A stretch of 64,000 nt of DNA from NCBI GenBank assembly GCA_027186245.1, contig CP114488.1, forward strand, positions 8,475,501-8,539,500, read 5' to 3'. The notes under the pieces were generated by a model that was not told the DNA's origin, did not search any database, and was given only the letters and a program-made list of their open reading frames with translations. The translations under genes and the position numbers were made by a program. How positions within the stretch are numbered: the first letter of the stretch is position 1; each line of letters begins with the position of its first letter. The DNA is from Coriaria nepalensis. Taxonomy: Eukaryota; Streptophyta; Magnoliopsida; Cucurbitales; Coriariaceae. Below are positions 51,994 through 63,620 of this stretch, one piece after another.

Positions 51994-52607
51994 TCACACC
52001 TTAATGGGTTCATATTTTTCACCCACTGCACCGCCTTTATGCTTCTGGAACTGTACATACCTCAATGTGCTGGCAAAGAAGGGGTCTGCAGCTGGATCCT
52101 GTGTTGTACTGTCGCTTTGCATTTCAGTTGTAATCAATTCAATCAGGCCCTGGATTGTGGCCACTGTGATGTGCGGGTTGCTTTTCTCGAAGAAATATAA
52201 GTACCTGAATTAAAACAAGGTGTGATTATTCCAACTTCAATGCCTAATGAAGAAGGAAAAGTATGATCAAGGAGATGCTATTACTTGTTCAATATCTCAA
52301 CAAAGAGTGCTACTGATCCTGTGCTGCCCCTAGTTGCATTGGCCATTTGTTGAGCAACATTTGCGATTCTTAATGCACGTTTTAGGCAAAGAAGGACCCT
52401 AATTTAAAAAATGGGAAAGAGACGATTAAAAAGTAAAACAGATTAATTACAGTCAAGTATGTAAACTTCATGTACAAGAGAGTAAAAGTCATGCAGCGTC
52501 CATGGCTACCTACTCCATGCAGCGTCCTCAGCACATTGCAAGTACAATCGCAACGCTAATTCAGGGGCAGGAACAATGGATAAAGCCTCAATGGTCTGAA
52601 GAATATG
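51994..52607 (-). pseudogene. VPS35: Truncated VPS35 (retromer) C-terminal fragment
   Basis: Three intron-separated pieces on the minus strand match the end of VPS35. They are 52510-52607 (TIEALSIVPAPELALRLYLQ then CAED), 52285-52398 (VLLCLKRALRIANVAQQMAN to FVEILNK) and 51994-52204 (YLYFFEKSNPHIT to GEKYEPIKV stop). VPS35 is about 790 residues. The first 600 or so are missing, as is a block of roughly 95 residues between pieces one and two that should hold EPVAYEFFTQAY and the ATGY/CSHLFW region. The splice sites still look usable and the junction stays in frame. Retained introns mean this is a DNA-level duplication or deletion relic, not a processed copy. The intact protein is the retromer core for endosome sorting. 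Confidence 0.85.
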
Positions 52608-53247
52608 CTTAGAACGTTATAAAACATCTTAGCACTTAGCAGCATATCATCAAAAGTCTCTAAGAAAGTAAACATTAGAGATATGGCGATAACAATGGCC
52701 AGGACGTCAGGATTAAACCTTAAGAGGAAAGACAGGCAGTTCAAATTATAATAATCAGTCTTAACAAAAAATATGTACATCAGGATGTAACACAATCAGT
52801 ATAACAATTCAGTCTTCATAAACTATTCAACGTGAGTCAAGTAAACTCTGAGTACGGAGGATATACAAGATATCAGTAATAGAGAGAGAGCCTATTTCCA
52901 ATTACAAAGGTAAACCGACTAAGCAACAGAATAGAGATGCTATCAAGCAGTACCATGGTTCTAATATTTATATTCTTACTAAATTAGAAGATATTCATCT
53001 AATTAGATGATACAGAATGAGTTGTTTTTTGCAAAGTACGGGATAGGATTAAAATGTACAACCCAAACAAGAGTAATCACTATACTTGGAACTTAAACAA
53101 GGTAAGTAATTCAAACTCCAAAGCTTTAGTTAAATGCTCCTCCAGAGAAAAATCGACAGCTCAGTCACTCGAAAGCCAAAATGCTTTCTAATACACAAAC
53201 CAAGTGTACAATTTAGAAGAGAAGAAAAGAGAAAACGACATGTAGCT
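52608..53247. other. Spacer between the VPS35 relic and the CAD-like gene
   Basis: No further VPS35 exon could be found to the right. The stretch at 52640-52770 reads as an open minus-strand frame (FNPDVLAIVIAISLMFTFLE) but I cannot match it. The end is the 3' UTR of the CAD-like gene. Confidence 0.3.
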
Positions 53248-54837
53248 TCAAAGCTTAGAGGAGCGATCAGCAATATCAATCACAAAACGATAGCGCACAT
53301 CATTTCTAGCAAGTCGGTCCATGGCTTCATTGATTTGATTAGGCTTGATGATCTCTATATCGCAAGTAATGTTATGCTTTCCACACAAATCCATCATCTC
53401 TTGCGTTTCCTTTATGCCTCCTATTATACTCCCCTTTACCGCCCTCTTCCCTGTCAATCGAATAATTTTATCAGTTACGTGATGAGTATTTTTATACATA
53501 TCATCCGTTCGATTTCATTAAATATGTTATAATGTTTTTAATAGACTAACGTTATATCAGTATGTTTAATAAAATTAAACGGTTAGAATCATCTATCTAT
53601 ATTTCTTTATAAAGATATTAAATTATATTAAATTGCACTAAATATTTATTCATGGAGCTTAAAAAATTACCAAATATAAGAGGGAAAGAAGGCAACTCCA
53701 TGGGCTTTTCCGGAGCTCCGACAACAGCGAGTGTCCCGTTTACTTTGAGCAATTCCAAGATGGGCCCAATGGAGTGCGGGCCCGATACCGTGTCCAGTAT
53801 AAGATCTAGGCTTCTCATCCCTGCCTGCATCTGTTGAGCATTACTGCTGAGGATAAAACGGTCTGCTCCCAATCGTTGTTGGGCCTCCTGCTCTTTACCC
53901 GGAGAGGTGCTTATGACCGTCACGTGATGACCAAATGCCTTCCCGAACTTGACTGCCACGTGGCCCAACCCCCCTAGACCCACGATGCCAATTCTTTTAC
54001 CGCTCGATTCATGCAAGTTGTGGTCTCTCATGGGGCTGAACACCGTTATCCCCGCACACAGCAGCGGCGCCGCTGCATCCATCGGCAAATTTGACGGAAT
54101 ATGCACCACGTACCTAATAAATCCACAATCACATGACATTTATTTTTACTTAGAAGTTAGAACCCCATAAGGCATAAACTATAAGTTGAACCAGTTCACC
54201 TAAACTATGTTATACCTGTGATCTGCAACCAAGAGCTTGGAGTAGCCGCCGTAAGTAATACTGCCGTCCCAGAAAATGCCGTTGTAAGTAAACTGAAGTT
54301 TGTCACAGTAGTTCTCTTGAGACTCCTTGCAAAACTCACAGTCCAAACAAGAAGCAGCCAAGCATCCCACCCCTACTCTATCTCCTATCTTGAACCTCTC
54401 AACGCTACTCCCCACTTTTGTAATCACCCCTGTTATCTCATGCCTAATCCATATTTGTGTTTAACACTCAAATTTTAATCACATGACTTCATTAATTAAA
54501 ATAACATAATAATTAGTTAATTTGATTAGATTAGATTACCCTGGGACTATGGGATACATGGTGATGCCCCAGTCGTTCCTGGCTTGGTGGAGATCCGTAT
54601 GACATATCCCGCAGTAATGAACTGATATCGACACGTCGTTCACGCCGTTTTCTCTGTAAAGTAAGAACAAACTCTAGTTTGAGTGTAGTTAAGAGAAAGA
54701 GGTAAAATATAAATGACAAATGATAAATAAGAATAAGTTTACCTGCGTTTAAAAGTAAAAGGGGTGATGTTGCCGGAAGAATCATGAGCTGCCCAGCCAG
54801 ACACAATCTGGGTATGATTTGGGGTGGTTTGAGTCAT
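53248..54837 (-). CDS. CAD: Cinnamyl-alcohol/mannitol dehydrogenase-like enzyme with a C-terminal SKL
   Basis: Five exons on the minus strand, 54743-54837, 54540-54653, 54216-54443, 53671-54113 and 53248-53450, give 360 residues (family about 355-360). It is a zinc-dependent medium-chain alcohol dehydrogenase. The catalytic zinc ligand Cys46 is in CGICHTD, GHE is at residues 70-72, and structural zinc Cys are at 102, 105, 108 and 116. The NADP(H) loop GLGGLG is at 191-196, and RYRFVID lies near the end. CADs reduce hydroxycinnamaldehydes to monolignols or act on other aldehydes and alcohols; this sequence looks closer to the broader CAD/mannitol-dehydrogenase clade than to lignin-specific CAD. 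Unusually, the last three residues are Ser-Lys-Leu, a perfect PTS1 peroxisomal signal. All splice sites are GT-AG. Confidence 0.94.
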
Positions 54838-54913
54838 TATATAGTAATTGTTAGATAGAGGCCCAAAAACTGACCTATGACATGAACAAACTATCTTTTG
54901 AATGATTGGATTG

Positions 54914-54921
54914 TATTTATA
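54914..54921 (-). promoter_or_regulatory. TATA box of the CAD-like gene
   Basis: TATAAATA on the minus strand, 77 bases before the ATG at 54837. This gives a normal short leader. Confidence 0.6.
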
Positions 54922-56044
54922 GTACTGTGCTTGATTATGTAAGTGGGAACTAGCTAGCTAACCTTGGAAGTTGGGGAGGAACTTAGTTGGTAGCTACCTT
55001 GGAAGTTGGGGAGAAAAGAAATGGTAACGTTGAGGAAACTATGTTTTTTCTTTTTGTACGGTCTGACATGACAAGTGGGTTTCTTTTGCTTTTGTTTTTG
55101 TTTTTGTTTTTGTTTGTTAGGTATACATATATACTACCTCATGAAACGATTTCTTACGAGTCAATTATAAGCTCCCCTGACCGACTGACTTTTCATGTTG
55201 ACAAGTGGGTAAATAGCAACTCTTTTCTCTATCGTTTCTTTAGTATTTAAGTCATTACTACTATTTGATTCGTCTAATGTTTGTTGAGTTTTGTCAGTTT
55301 GTGATTGTAAAGACTAAGAAGCTACAAGACAAGAATATGATGCTGTTTCAGATCATGTTTCTGGTGCAGTCCAAAAAGATGTTATGTTAATCACTTCTAT
55401 GATTCATATTAAGAGATCCACGTATATTATGTACACGTACGTACGAACGTAAAACTTAGATAGCATAGGAATCCCCTCCCCCCTCCGAGAGCTACCTACC
55501 ACCTCTGATTCACCACCGGAGGTATGAGGGGCCACACAAAAGAGAATTACTTGAGTGCCAGTTGAGCTGGCACTGGCTAGGAGCCAGGGCTCGTGGATTG
55601 TGTAATATTATAATATATAGTAAATAGTAAGTTTAATAATTTGTAAAATTAGTAAATACTAATAGTAGAAAATAATAATGTATGAAAAATAATAAATATG
55701 AAAAATGTAATACAATAATATAAAAATAATAATTAGGAAAACATAATTTGAATAGTAAATTATAGTAAATAGAAAAATAAAAATATAGTAATGCAGAAAA
55801 ATAGTAATTAGGAAAATAAAATAGTAATGAATTTTTTTTAAATAGAAAAGATCAGTTTATAAATTTTATGCGAAAAAAATCAATCAAACAGATTAATACA
55901 CATGAATCTATCAATTTCATAAAATTCATTATAAAATTAATTAACCATATTAATATATATTAATTTATTAAATTAATTCTTTAAAAAACTAAAAATTCAA
56001 TTTTATATTCGATTCCAGATTATCCATCACCTCTTCTCCTAGAC
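54922..56044. other. Intergenic region
   Basis: No gene. A duplicated block AACCTTGGAAGTTGGGGA (54960 and 54998), a (GTTTTT)n run at 55080-55110 and a small hairpin GTGCCAG/CTGGCAC at 55555-55573 are visible. About 55600-55980 is AT-rich with recurring AATAGTAATTAGGAAAATA words. Confidence 0.35.
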
Positions 56045-56270
56045 TCCAGGAGCATAAGGGTGAAGGACCACATCGTACGACACATATGGCCAAAAATCTG
56101 TCTTTCTTCCCCGTTCGATGTATACCACGTTGCAACACCTTGTTAGAGTCCATGTACCCCAATCACAGTCAGCTTCTGCTGCTTCACCCCTTTCATCCCC
56201 ATGTACCGATTCCTTCACCCTTCTCTTGCACCCTTCATAGTATATCTTCACTTTCATCTCCACCATCTGA
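56045..56270 (-). pseudogene. Relic of a heavy-metal-associated isoprenylated protein (HIPP)
   Basis: The minus strand reads VEMKVKIYYEGCKRRVKESV, then a shifted-frame piece MKGVKQQKLTVIGVHGL, then DFWPYVSYDVVLHPYAPGV. These are, in order, the start, middle and PYAPGVY end of a HIPP domain. The metal-binding DCEGC motif has lost its first Cys (YYEGC). A segment in the middle is missing, the frame changes twice and a stop follows PGV. The usual CaaX tail is absent. It is a dead gene fragment. Confidence 0.75.
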
Positions 56271-57708
56271 TCATACATACTACTACAAGACTCTAATCAC
56301 AATAAAATTACAGTTTTTGAAACGTCAGTTTTAACGGAACTGTGAAATTGGTTAGTACTCGTATCTGAAAACGCCTTTATTTTCAAATTCTTACAGAACA
56401 GATAAATAGGATCGTGTCGCATAAAAGACTCATGCATAGCCCTTTTTTGTGGCCCGACTACCAGTATTGAAAGCCCATGCCCCTAGGAAGTAGGAACAAT
56501 TAAAGTCGTATGTGCATGAATATGATAAGTAAATGTTCCCTCCTTTACAGAAAAAGTGCTATTACGTGTATAGTCGACGTGTCAAATACTCATTATGGCA
56601 TCGCATCTGTTCTTGCTTGTTGCTTTCAGGCCTACATGCAGATTACAGTTACATAATTTAAATACCGCCATGATAGCTAGAACAAGAAGATGCTGATAAT
56701 CAATTAAAGATCGATCGATTCATGCTTGCACGAGAGATCAATCAAACAACCGATTATTATTTAACTAATCTGAAGGTGACTGAGAAAAATTTGAAAGGCT
56801 GAAGAACAGCCACAAGTCGGTCCATCTGATCTGTCATTTTCCTTCATTACTGACTCACCTGACTTGTTGGTTGTTCATCAAACTTTATATATCATATCGT
56901 GGCTTTGGAGTTTGGATAAATATTTTCATTGATTGAACTGGATTTGGGTCCACGCTAATTAGTTAAGGTTGCGTCAAAAATTCGTTTTTTAGAAAGATTA
57001 TATCTACTTTTAAACTCCCGAAATTAACTAGAACCCGTACCACTAATTTATCAAATGGGGACTGGTTGCCAAAAATACCATGATTTATAGTGGTTTACTT
57101 TTCCAGTCAAATAACTGGAAAAACTACATCTACTACACTTAAGCTCTTGAAATCAATCAGAATTCATACCACTAATTTATCGGAGTTCATACACATAATA
57201 TAAGATCAATCAAAAATCAAATCAAAAGAGTGCAGAAGAGATTACAGTAAAATTGCACAATCCGTGAGCATAGAGAACTAAGAACCAAAATCGCACATGA
57301 ACTAGAGAGTGAGATGAGAGGGGTGAGTATATCGGGCAAGAGATAGCAAAATGAAATGGTAAGCCCTTAAGCATTCGCACATGAGAGAGAAAGAAGACCT
57401 ACAAGTGTGGCAAACCCAATCGGGTTGCTCATGACCAACTCCAACAGTTCAAGTTTATAACACGGTTTATTCTCCAGGTTTCCTTCTCCTGAAACGAGTC
57501 GAATTATTTCCCTCTCTAGTGGGGCCTACGTAAGGTAGTTAATATATATATACTAACGAAAGAACAATCTGGCTTGCCTAATTAATACAAACGTTAGTTA
57601 GATAGTGGCAAATAATGATCTAGCTACCACATATTTAAGAGGCAAATAATGATCTATTTGATTGTATAGTTTGATAGTGCACTCAGCTTCTTCTTTCGCG
57701 TGAGACTT
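56271..57708. other. Intergenic region upstream of the GDSL gene
   Basis: No coding sequence recognised. There are two imperfect copies of a block CTACTTTTAAACTCCCGAAATTAACTAGAACCC... at about 57003 and 57131, and a repeated GGCAAATAATGATCTA at 57606 and 57641. Confidence 0.3.
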
Positions 57709-57714
57709 TATAAA
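57709..57714 (+). promoter_or_regulatory. TATA box of the GDSL gene
   Basis: TATAAA lies 99 bases before the ATG at 57808, a typical plant spacing. Confidence 0.5.
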
Positions 57715-57807
57715 GCCTTTTCTCTTTCTAATACTTAGAGAGACAGATCTCAAATAAGATTCAACTTACTATAACAGGTGTATTTATACATTTGCACATA
57801 CTACACA

Positions 57808-59494
57808 ATGACATCACTTCTCTGCTTGAGAACATGTTTTCTTTTTTTCATTGTTTTCGATCTTTCGTTTGCTGTTTACGACACGATCGCCGTAACTGCT
57901 ACGAGACGGGCTCAGCGACCACTTGCACCGGCGCTTATTGTATTTGGAGATTCCATCGTGGATCCTGGAAACAATAACTATATTCATACTATAGTTAAAT
58001 GTAACTTCTCTCCTTATGGAAAGGATTTTAAGGGAGGAATACCTACCGGAAGATTTAGTAATGCTAAAATCCCATCGGACTTCTTAGGTAAACAGTTCGT
58101 CTAACAACATTTTCTTTTCCAATGTTGGGATAGAAGTAATATGTTTGAAGGAAAAAGTGAGTAGATTATATTTATAATAGATTGATCAGTTATAATTATA
58201 TATAATACTGATATAATATTGTAGTATAAAATTGATGCGTGACGCCATTCATAAAGAGGAAGGGAAAAAAAAAAAAAGAGAGAGGACAAAAGTAAGACTT
58301 TAGTGTAGTAAATGTTTTAAAATAAGTGAAGTGTCTTAGAGGTATGTGAAATTTAGCCTCATGTATCTCGGACCTGAGTTTTCTATTAAGTTCTAAACCA
58401 AACTTTTGTTCAACAAATTGGCAGCTGAAGCACTTGGTGTGAAGGATCTCTTACCGGCCTATCTCGACCCAAATCTTCAACTTCAAGATCTCCTAACCGG
58501 AGTCAGTTTTGCCTCTGGAGCGGCGGGATACGATCCACTCACCTCCAAAATAACAGTTGAGTACCATCTCCTCCTTCTAAATGCTAAACTCTCTCTCTTT
58601 CTATTCGCTTATTAACATCTAATTACAAAGGTGTGACATAACTCTTCGTATTGTAACAGTCCGTATTATCGTTAGATGACCAGTTAGAGCTGTTCAAGAA
58701 GTACATCAACACGATTAATGGATCGGTAGGAGGAAAACGGACCCAGACCATAGTTTCTGAAAGCTTATTTATAGTGTGCACGGGAAGTGATGACATCGCA
58801 AACACTTATATGTCTACTCCATTCCGAAAAGCTCATTATGATATCCCGGCTTACACCAATCTAATGCTTAGATCCGCTTCTACATTCTTCAAGGTATAAC
58901 ACTCCTATGAAAATATATAACTTTTCACTTGTCTCTTTTTCTGATTATTAATGAATGGTACAGAAGCTGTATGGACTAGGAGCAAGAACGATTGGGGTAC
59001 TAAGCCTACCACCTATAGGCTGTGTTCCGTCCCAGAGAACTCTAGGCGGGGGCCCTAAACGGGATTGTTCGGAATCTTCCAATCAAGCAGCACTTCTCTT
59101 CAACTCGAAGCTCAATTCCGAAATCGATTCTTTAAGTAAAAGATTTTCAGATGCCAAGCTTGTGTACATTGACATCTACAATCCTCTGCTCAATCTAATC
59201 CAAAACCCGGCTCAATACGGTACTTAAAACAATAATCACTTGTTCTTCGTTCTAGCTTATCTTAAAACTCGGATTTGTTTTTGTTCTTACCTGGGATAGT
59301 GAATTACAGGATTCGAGGTTGTGGATAAAGGATGCTGTGGGACTGGAAATATAGAAGTGAGCATACTATGCAACCCTCTAACTCCGATTTCCTGTCCAAA
59401 AGCCGATAACTACATTTTTTGGGACAGTTACCATCCTTCTGAGAAAACATATAAAATCCTTACAGATGAAGTTACAAGTAAATTCTTCTCATAA
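57808..59494 (+). CDS. GDSL esterase/lipase, EXL-like
   Basis: Five exons, 57808-58087, 58425-58555, 58660-58893, 58964-59219 and 59310-59494, give 361 residues, standard for plant GDSL lipases. A signal peptide covers about residues 1-25 (hydrophobic [13 protein letters not shown]), so the enzyme is secreted. Block I is [12 protein letters not shown] with the nucleophile Ser. [14 protein letters not shown] and [13 protein letters not shown] (Gly block) follow. Block III reads GSDDIANTY, and block V near the end is FWDSYHPSE with the catalytic Asp and His. [16 protein letters not shown] is typical of the EXL (extracellular lipase) group. In the general SGNH pattern block III is GxND; here Asp stands in place of Asn, which may be an EXL-group trait. 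All introns are GT-AG. Confidence 0.95.
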
Positions 59495-60252
59495 CAGTGC
59501 TTGCAAGTTTGTGTTCACTAAAGAAGACAATGGAACTATAATAAGCAGTTGGAGTGATCCATCTGAATAATGGACCGCCACTAGCTGTCGGATCTATATG
59601 TTTTTTTTGTTTTTTTTCCTGTTCCGGTAAAAAATCAGTTATATATACAGGTAATTGCAGTTGCAGGAGAATTGTAATCTGCAGACTGCAAGTGATTTAA
59701 TTGTTTAATTGTACTTGTACTTTTCTTTAAGAAAAAAATTCGAATCCCGGAAAGATTTTCGATAATTTGAACGTCAACATTCAATTATTGTACTTGTACT
59801 TATTATGACATTGCAATAAAATTATTCAGCTGCAACTCTGCTTCGTTTGTCTTCCCCAGTAATAACAAGGTTAATGTTTGATAATGAGTCATTGACAAGA
59901 ATTGTAAGAGAATTGACACAAGAATTGAAGCACAAAAACCAATCTTTTCTTAAATTGCCAAAATAGGAATATACAAATAAAAGTGTAAAACACTTCAAAT
60001 CATATTATTCCACAGCCAAATATCTAAACCTCTCACTCAATAATAGAAAAGCGACTTCCATATGATCTAAAACTGATCTGGAAATACTACAAAATCGCGG
60101 ATTCACTACTTTTTCTTTTTACTACACTAATAGAGAGTAGAGACGAGAAAACAGAAACAACTATACACATCACTTGAGGCGAAGGAAATCACCCAAAAAA
60201 GATATTGTTTTCACTGGGTTTATTCTGGGCAACTGCCTGACATAATTCATCT
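59495..60252. other. 3' flanks of two convergent genes
   Basis: It contains the GDSL 3' UTR and the 3' UTR of the minus-strand F-box gene. From 60189 to 60252 the minus strand still holds the out-of-frame relic of the F-box protein's normal C-terminus. Confidence 0.4.
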
Positions 60253-61702
60253 TCATAGAACCCGATTGGAGGGCAAGGCCTTGCAAAGGGGCTTTGGTAA
60301 AACAGATGAGATCATACATCTTGAAGGGAAAGCTGATTCCTGGAATAGAGCAGCAGCAACTTGCCGAATTTCGGAGATTTTGAGGCGGGAAGGTGGGCGG
60401 GGCCCATGTCTTGGTGCTTTGGGGGTATGAGGGCTTGAAATCCACATACCTTTGCCATTTCCCTTGCTGTAAGGATTAATAGGAAGAAGTTAGAATAGAA
60501 GGAAGCTAAGTTAAAATGAAGAAGGACAAAGAGATTTAATTGACCAACCTTGCAAAGGGCCAGTGTTCAGTCGGGCAGGGGGTCATGGTACTTAATATCT
60601 CCTTTCTAGAACGATCTGGAGTTGTGTAATTAAAGTGGAATTGTCTTGCCAGCAAAACCTATTTCAGAAAACAAGTAATCATACTTCTCTGACTAAACAT
60701 GTCTTTTGAGTTTTAGATAGAGACAGTGACAGTAGACTTACAGCTGTTCTGATCCGTTGAGAAACATGGAAAACTGCTTGAAGTTGGTCATGGTGTAAGT
60801 GGCAGAGTATTTTGACCTTAGTTTTAAAAAAATTAAATACCAGTTAGCGGCTAAACAGTTTACATAAATATCAATACAATTATATATCATATATATATAG
60901 CAGCATTACAAAGAAAGAGAGTATATAACTCATGCTCACACATTAGATAGGCAACAGTAAATATAGCTGTAACCTATGAAATTACTTGAACTTATTCAAG
61001 ATCCAGACACATAATTGATTACTAGCCCCCATCAAGAAACATATGATGATTTCTATAGAAAAAATTAGGCAAAGCCAGCACAAATGAACACCTATTTTTA
61101 ATTTAGTAACTTTCAATCAGCTTCACAACTTCATAATTTTCGAGTGTTATATATTACTTAATGCAGAAAACAAAAAAACAAAAAACTGAGAGACTACTTA
61201 TATAGAAAGCTATCTTCACAATGAATGTCAGAATGAGGCAAAAATGGAAAAGCTTCACAGCACAGAACTAATGTATTTTTACCATATAAAGAACTAACTC
61301 CAAAATAATAGAGGTAATAATAAATTTGAGGGTTAGAAACAGTACGAGTATATCAATAGGAAGAGACTCAAGCTGTGAATCTGTCTCAGAATCTTCAACT
61401 CGAGGAGTCCTTGGTGTCCCCAGAGAGCTATTCAGTTTAACAAAATTCACAGGGGATAACATCAAAGAGCTCTTATCAATAATTTTCTTATCGTCAAGCA
61501 CCAAATCACTCTCTGCCTTTTCTGTATCCAACTTAGTCACCCTCATCCTTCTAACATCAGTACAAGGCTTGGAAACCGAAGACTTGGTATAACGCAGCTG
61601 AGCAAGTGCTCCAGGCTTCAGATACTTATTGCTCAAGCCTCTTGAACGCCTTCTTTGCTTTGATTTCCTCAAGTCCCTCTCCTTCGACGATATTTTTCCC
61701 AT
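60253..61702 (-). CDS. FBS: F-box protein of the FBS (F-box stress-induced) family with a frameshifted end
   Basis: Four exons on the minus strand, 61346-61702, 60742-60816, 60549-60658 and 60253-60466, encode 251 residues. The N-terminus is basic (MGKISSKERDLRKSKQRRRS). The F-box starts at LESLPIDILVKILCHLHHDQ and continues LQAVFHVSQRIRTAVLLARQ. The family blocks FHFNYTTPDRSR and KEILSTMTPCPTEHWPF follow, then a Pro/Arg-rich part. FBS proteins join SCF ubiquitin ligases through SKP1 and are stress-induced. The frame ends at SNRVL. The next bases in a shifted frame read FYEDELCQAVAQNK, the usual family C-terminus, so a 5-base loss appears to have truncated the protein. All introns are GT-AG. 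Confidence 0.9.
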
Positions 61703-62243
61703 TCTTCTTCCTATGTTTTACTCTTTCTTTCTTTTTTCCCTCCTTTCCTAGGCACTGAAAATCCAATCCTCTGTTCTATTTCCCGCATAAAATCTTCACC
61801 ATCAATAAGTTAAGCAACAATCAATGAAACCTAGACAGAGAAAATTTTCAAAAGAGATAGAAATGAATTATCTGTTCCGTCTCTGTTCTTCTCGATAGAG
61901 AAAGCTAATCTTGAAAAAAAAATCACTGCAAAAAGTACTAATTTTGCTTGGAAAATAGAAAAAAAAAAAAAAAATCTTCGAATTCATCAGAAAGACATGC
62001 ACAAAGCCGTAAATGCTCGACAGTTGATGGAATTGCGATTCAAGCACACAAAGATAAACTACTCAGGGCGCAGAAGTCGACCAAAATTGCAACAAAGAAC
62101 GAACTGTAATTTTCCAAAATCAGAACCATGGATGAAGTAATATCCGAAAAAATCAGAGAAAAAAAGGAGAAACGAACCTCGAAATCGAAAGTATTGGAGA
62201 CGAAGCTCGAGAAATTTCCAGAGCATACGAAGCGCAGAAACAG

Positions 62244-62276
<33 letters not shown>

Positions 62277-62400
62277 TGAGGAGGGAGGGAAAAATATTGG
62301 GGCATAGGGCTTGCGCTTTATTTGATATTTGAATTTCAGGGAAGTTCCCGCCAAAATTTGGCTAGATTACAGGAAACGCATCAGTGATATAGTAACATAT
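61703..62400 (-). promoter_or_regulatory. Leader and promoter of the F-box gene
   Basis: It probably holds a 5' UTR with an intron (a donor-like GAG/GTTCGT on the minus strand near 62176). A (GA)n tract lies at 62249-62275. An E2F-like TTCCCGCC is at 62345-62352. No coding sequence is seen. Confidence 0.4.
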
Positions 62401-62790
62401 AATCTGACTGTACGCGTGTCGTTTTTTTATTGGTTGGATATTTAATACGTGGAGAGTGTCTCTCAGTGGGCCATATCGAACGGCGGTGATTGCGTTCCGA
62501 CTTTCGTATTATATAAGGAAGATATATTTCATTCGATTCGCTGCCATTCTCAATTTGATTCTCTCGTGCTTTCAATTACTATAATACCCTTTTATGTGGT
62601 AAAGTTGAAAAAGTGATTATTTTTGGAACATTAATTGATTAGCTAGAGGCTGGCTCTCATCAGGAACTTACTGTGACGAGACGAGATGCATTCATTTTCT
62701 CCGAAAGTACAAAATAAGCCCTTTCACGTCTCATTAGTTACGCCCGAGTGTCCTTTTTCTCGAGCTCACTCGAGAGGGCACCCGAGTGTC
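62401..62790. other. Promoter-like sequence facing right, with no gene behind it
   Basis: TATATAA at 62510-62516 is followed by a pyrimidine-rich leader (TTCATTCGATTCGCTGCC...), but no reading frame follows. Confidence 0.3.
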
Positions 62791-63587
62791 CTTTTTTTTC
62801 CCCATTGAAGCTCGGCCAAAATCTGCACTCGAGCCCGACTTTGGGTCGAACTTGAGCCGGGCTTATATCAAGTCCACAATTTAGCTCAGCCCGGCCCGTT
62901 TTTAAACGGGCCCACAAACTTACAGGTTACCTGTAAATTTAATTAATCTTTTTTAATTTTAATTTGTATAATTTTAAAAATTAAAATTTGAGTAGTTTCA
63001 AATTTAAAACTTAATAATTTAAATTATAAATTATAAATTATAAATAAGTGAAATAAGATATAAAAAGTTAATAAATTTAAATTTTAAATTTAAATAACAA
63101 TAAATAAATAAACAACTACAAATTAATATTACGATATTTATTCGATTTTTGAAATAGGTGGTGGATGACCGGGCGGTGGTACGTCATCATCACATACGTG
63201 TGAGTTATAATGATGTTGCAAATGGTCATATCTCTTTTTCAGTCTTGTATAAAAAAGTTTTATGCATATTAAATATTATATAAATTGTTGTCTAGTTCTA
63301 TTACATCGGTCCGGATTGTCTAGCAACTCCATTTCTATCAAATTCCATTATTGGGAATTTGTAAGGTTTTGAGAAATTTAGTGTAAGAATATAAGTGAGA
63401 GAAAGAGAATATTTGTAGGTGAAAAAGTGTGAGGAGATTGTAATAGGAAAGTGAGAAATTTATCCAAAAAAAAAATAAATGATGTTTTTGATGCATATAA
63501 ATAATATATTTTATATTATAAAATTTTTTTATTGAGTCATAAAATTTTTTTATTTTATTTATTATGTCATATAATAAAGTTTTGCCT

Positions 63588-63620
<33 letters not shown>

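Noticed and set aside
51698..52213. 171-codon plus-strand frame
   Set aside because: Part of it is the antisense of the VPS35-like last exon; the rest is low-complexity.
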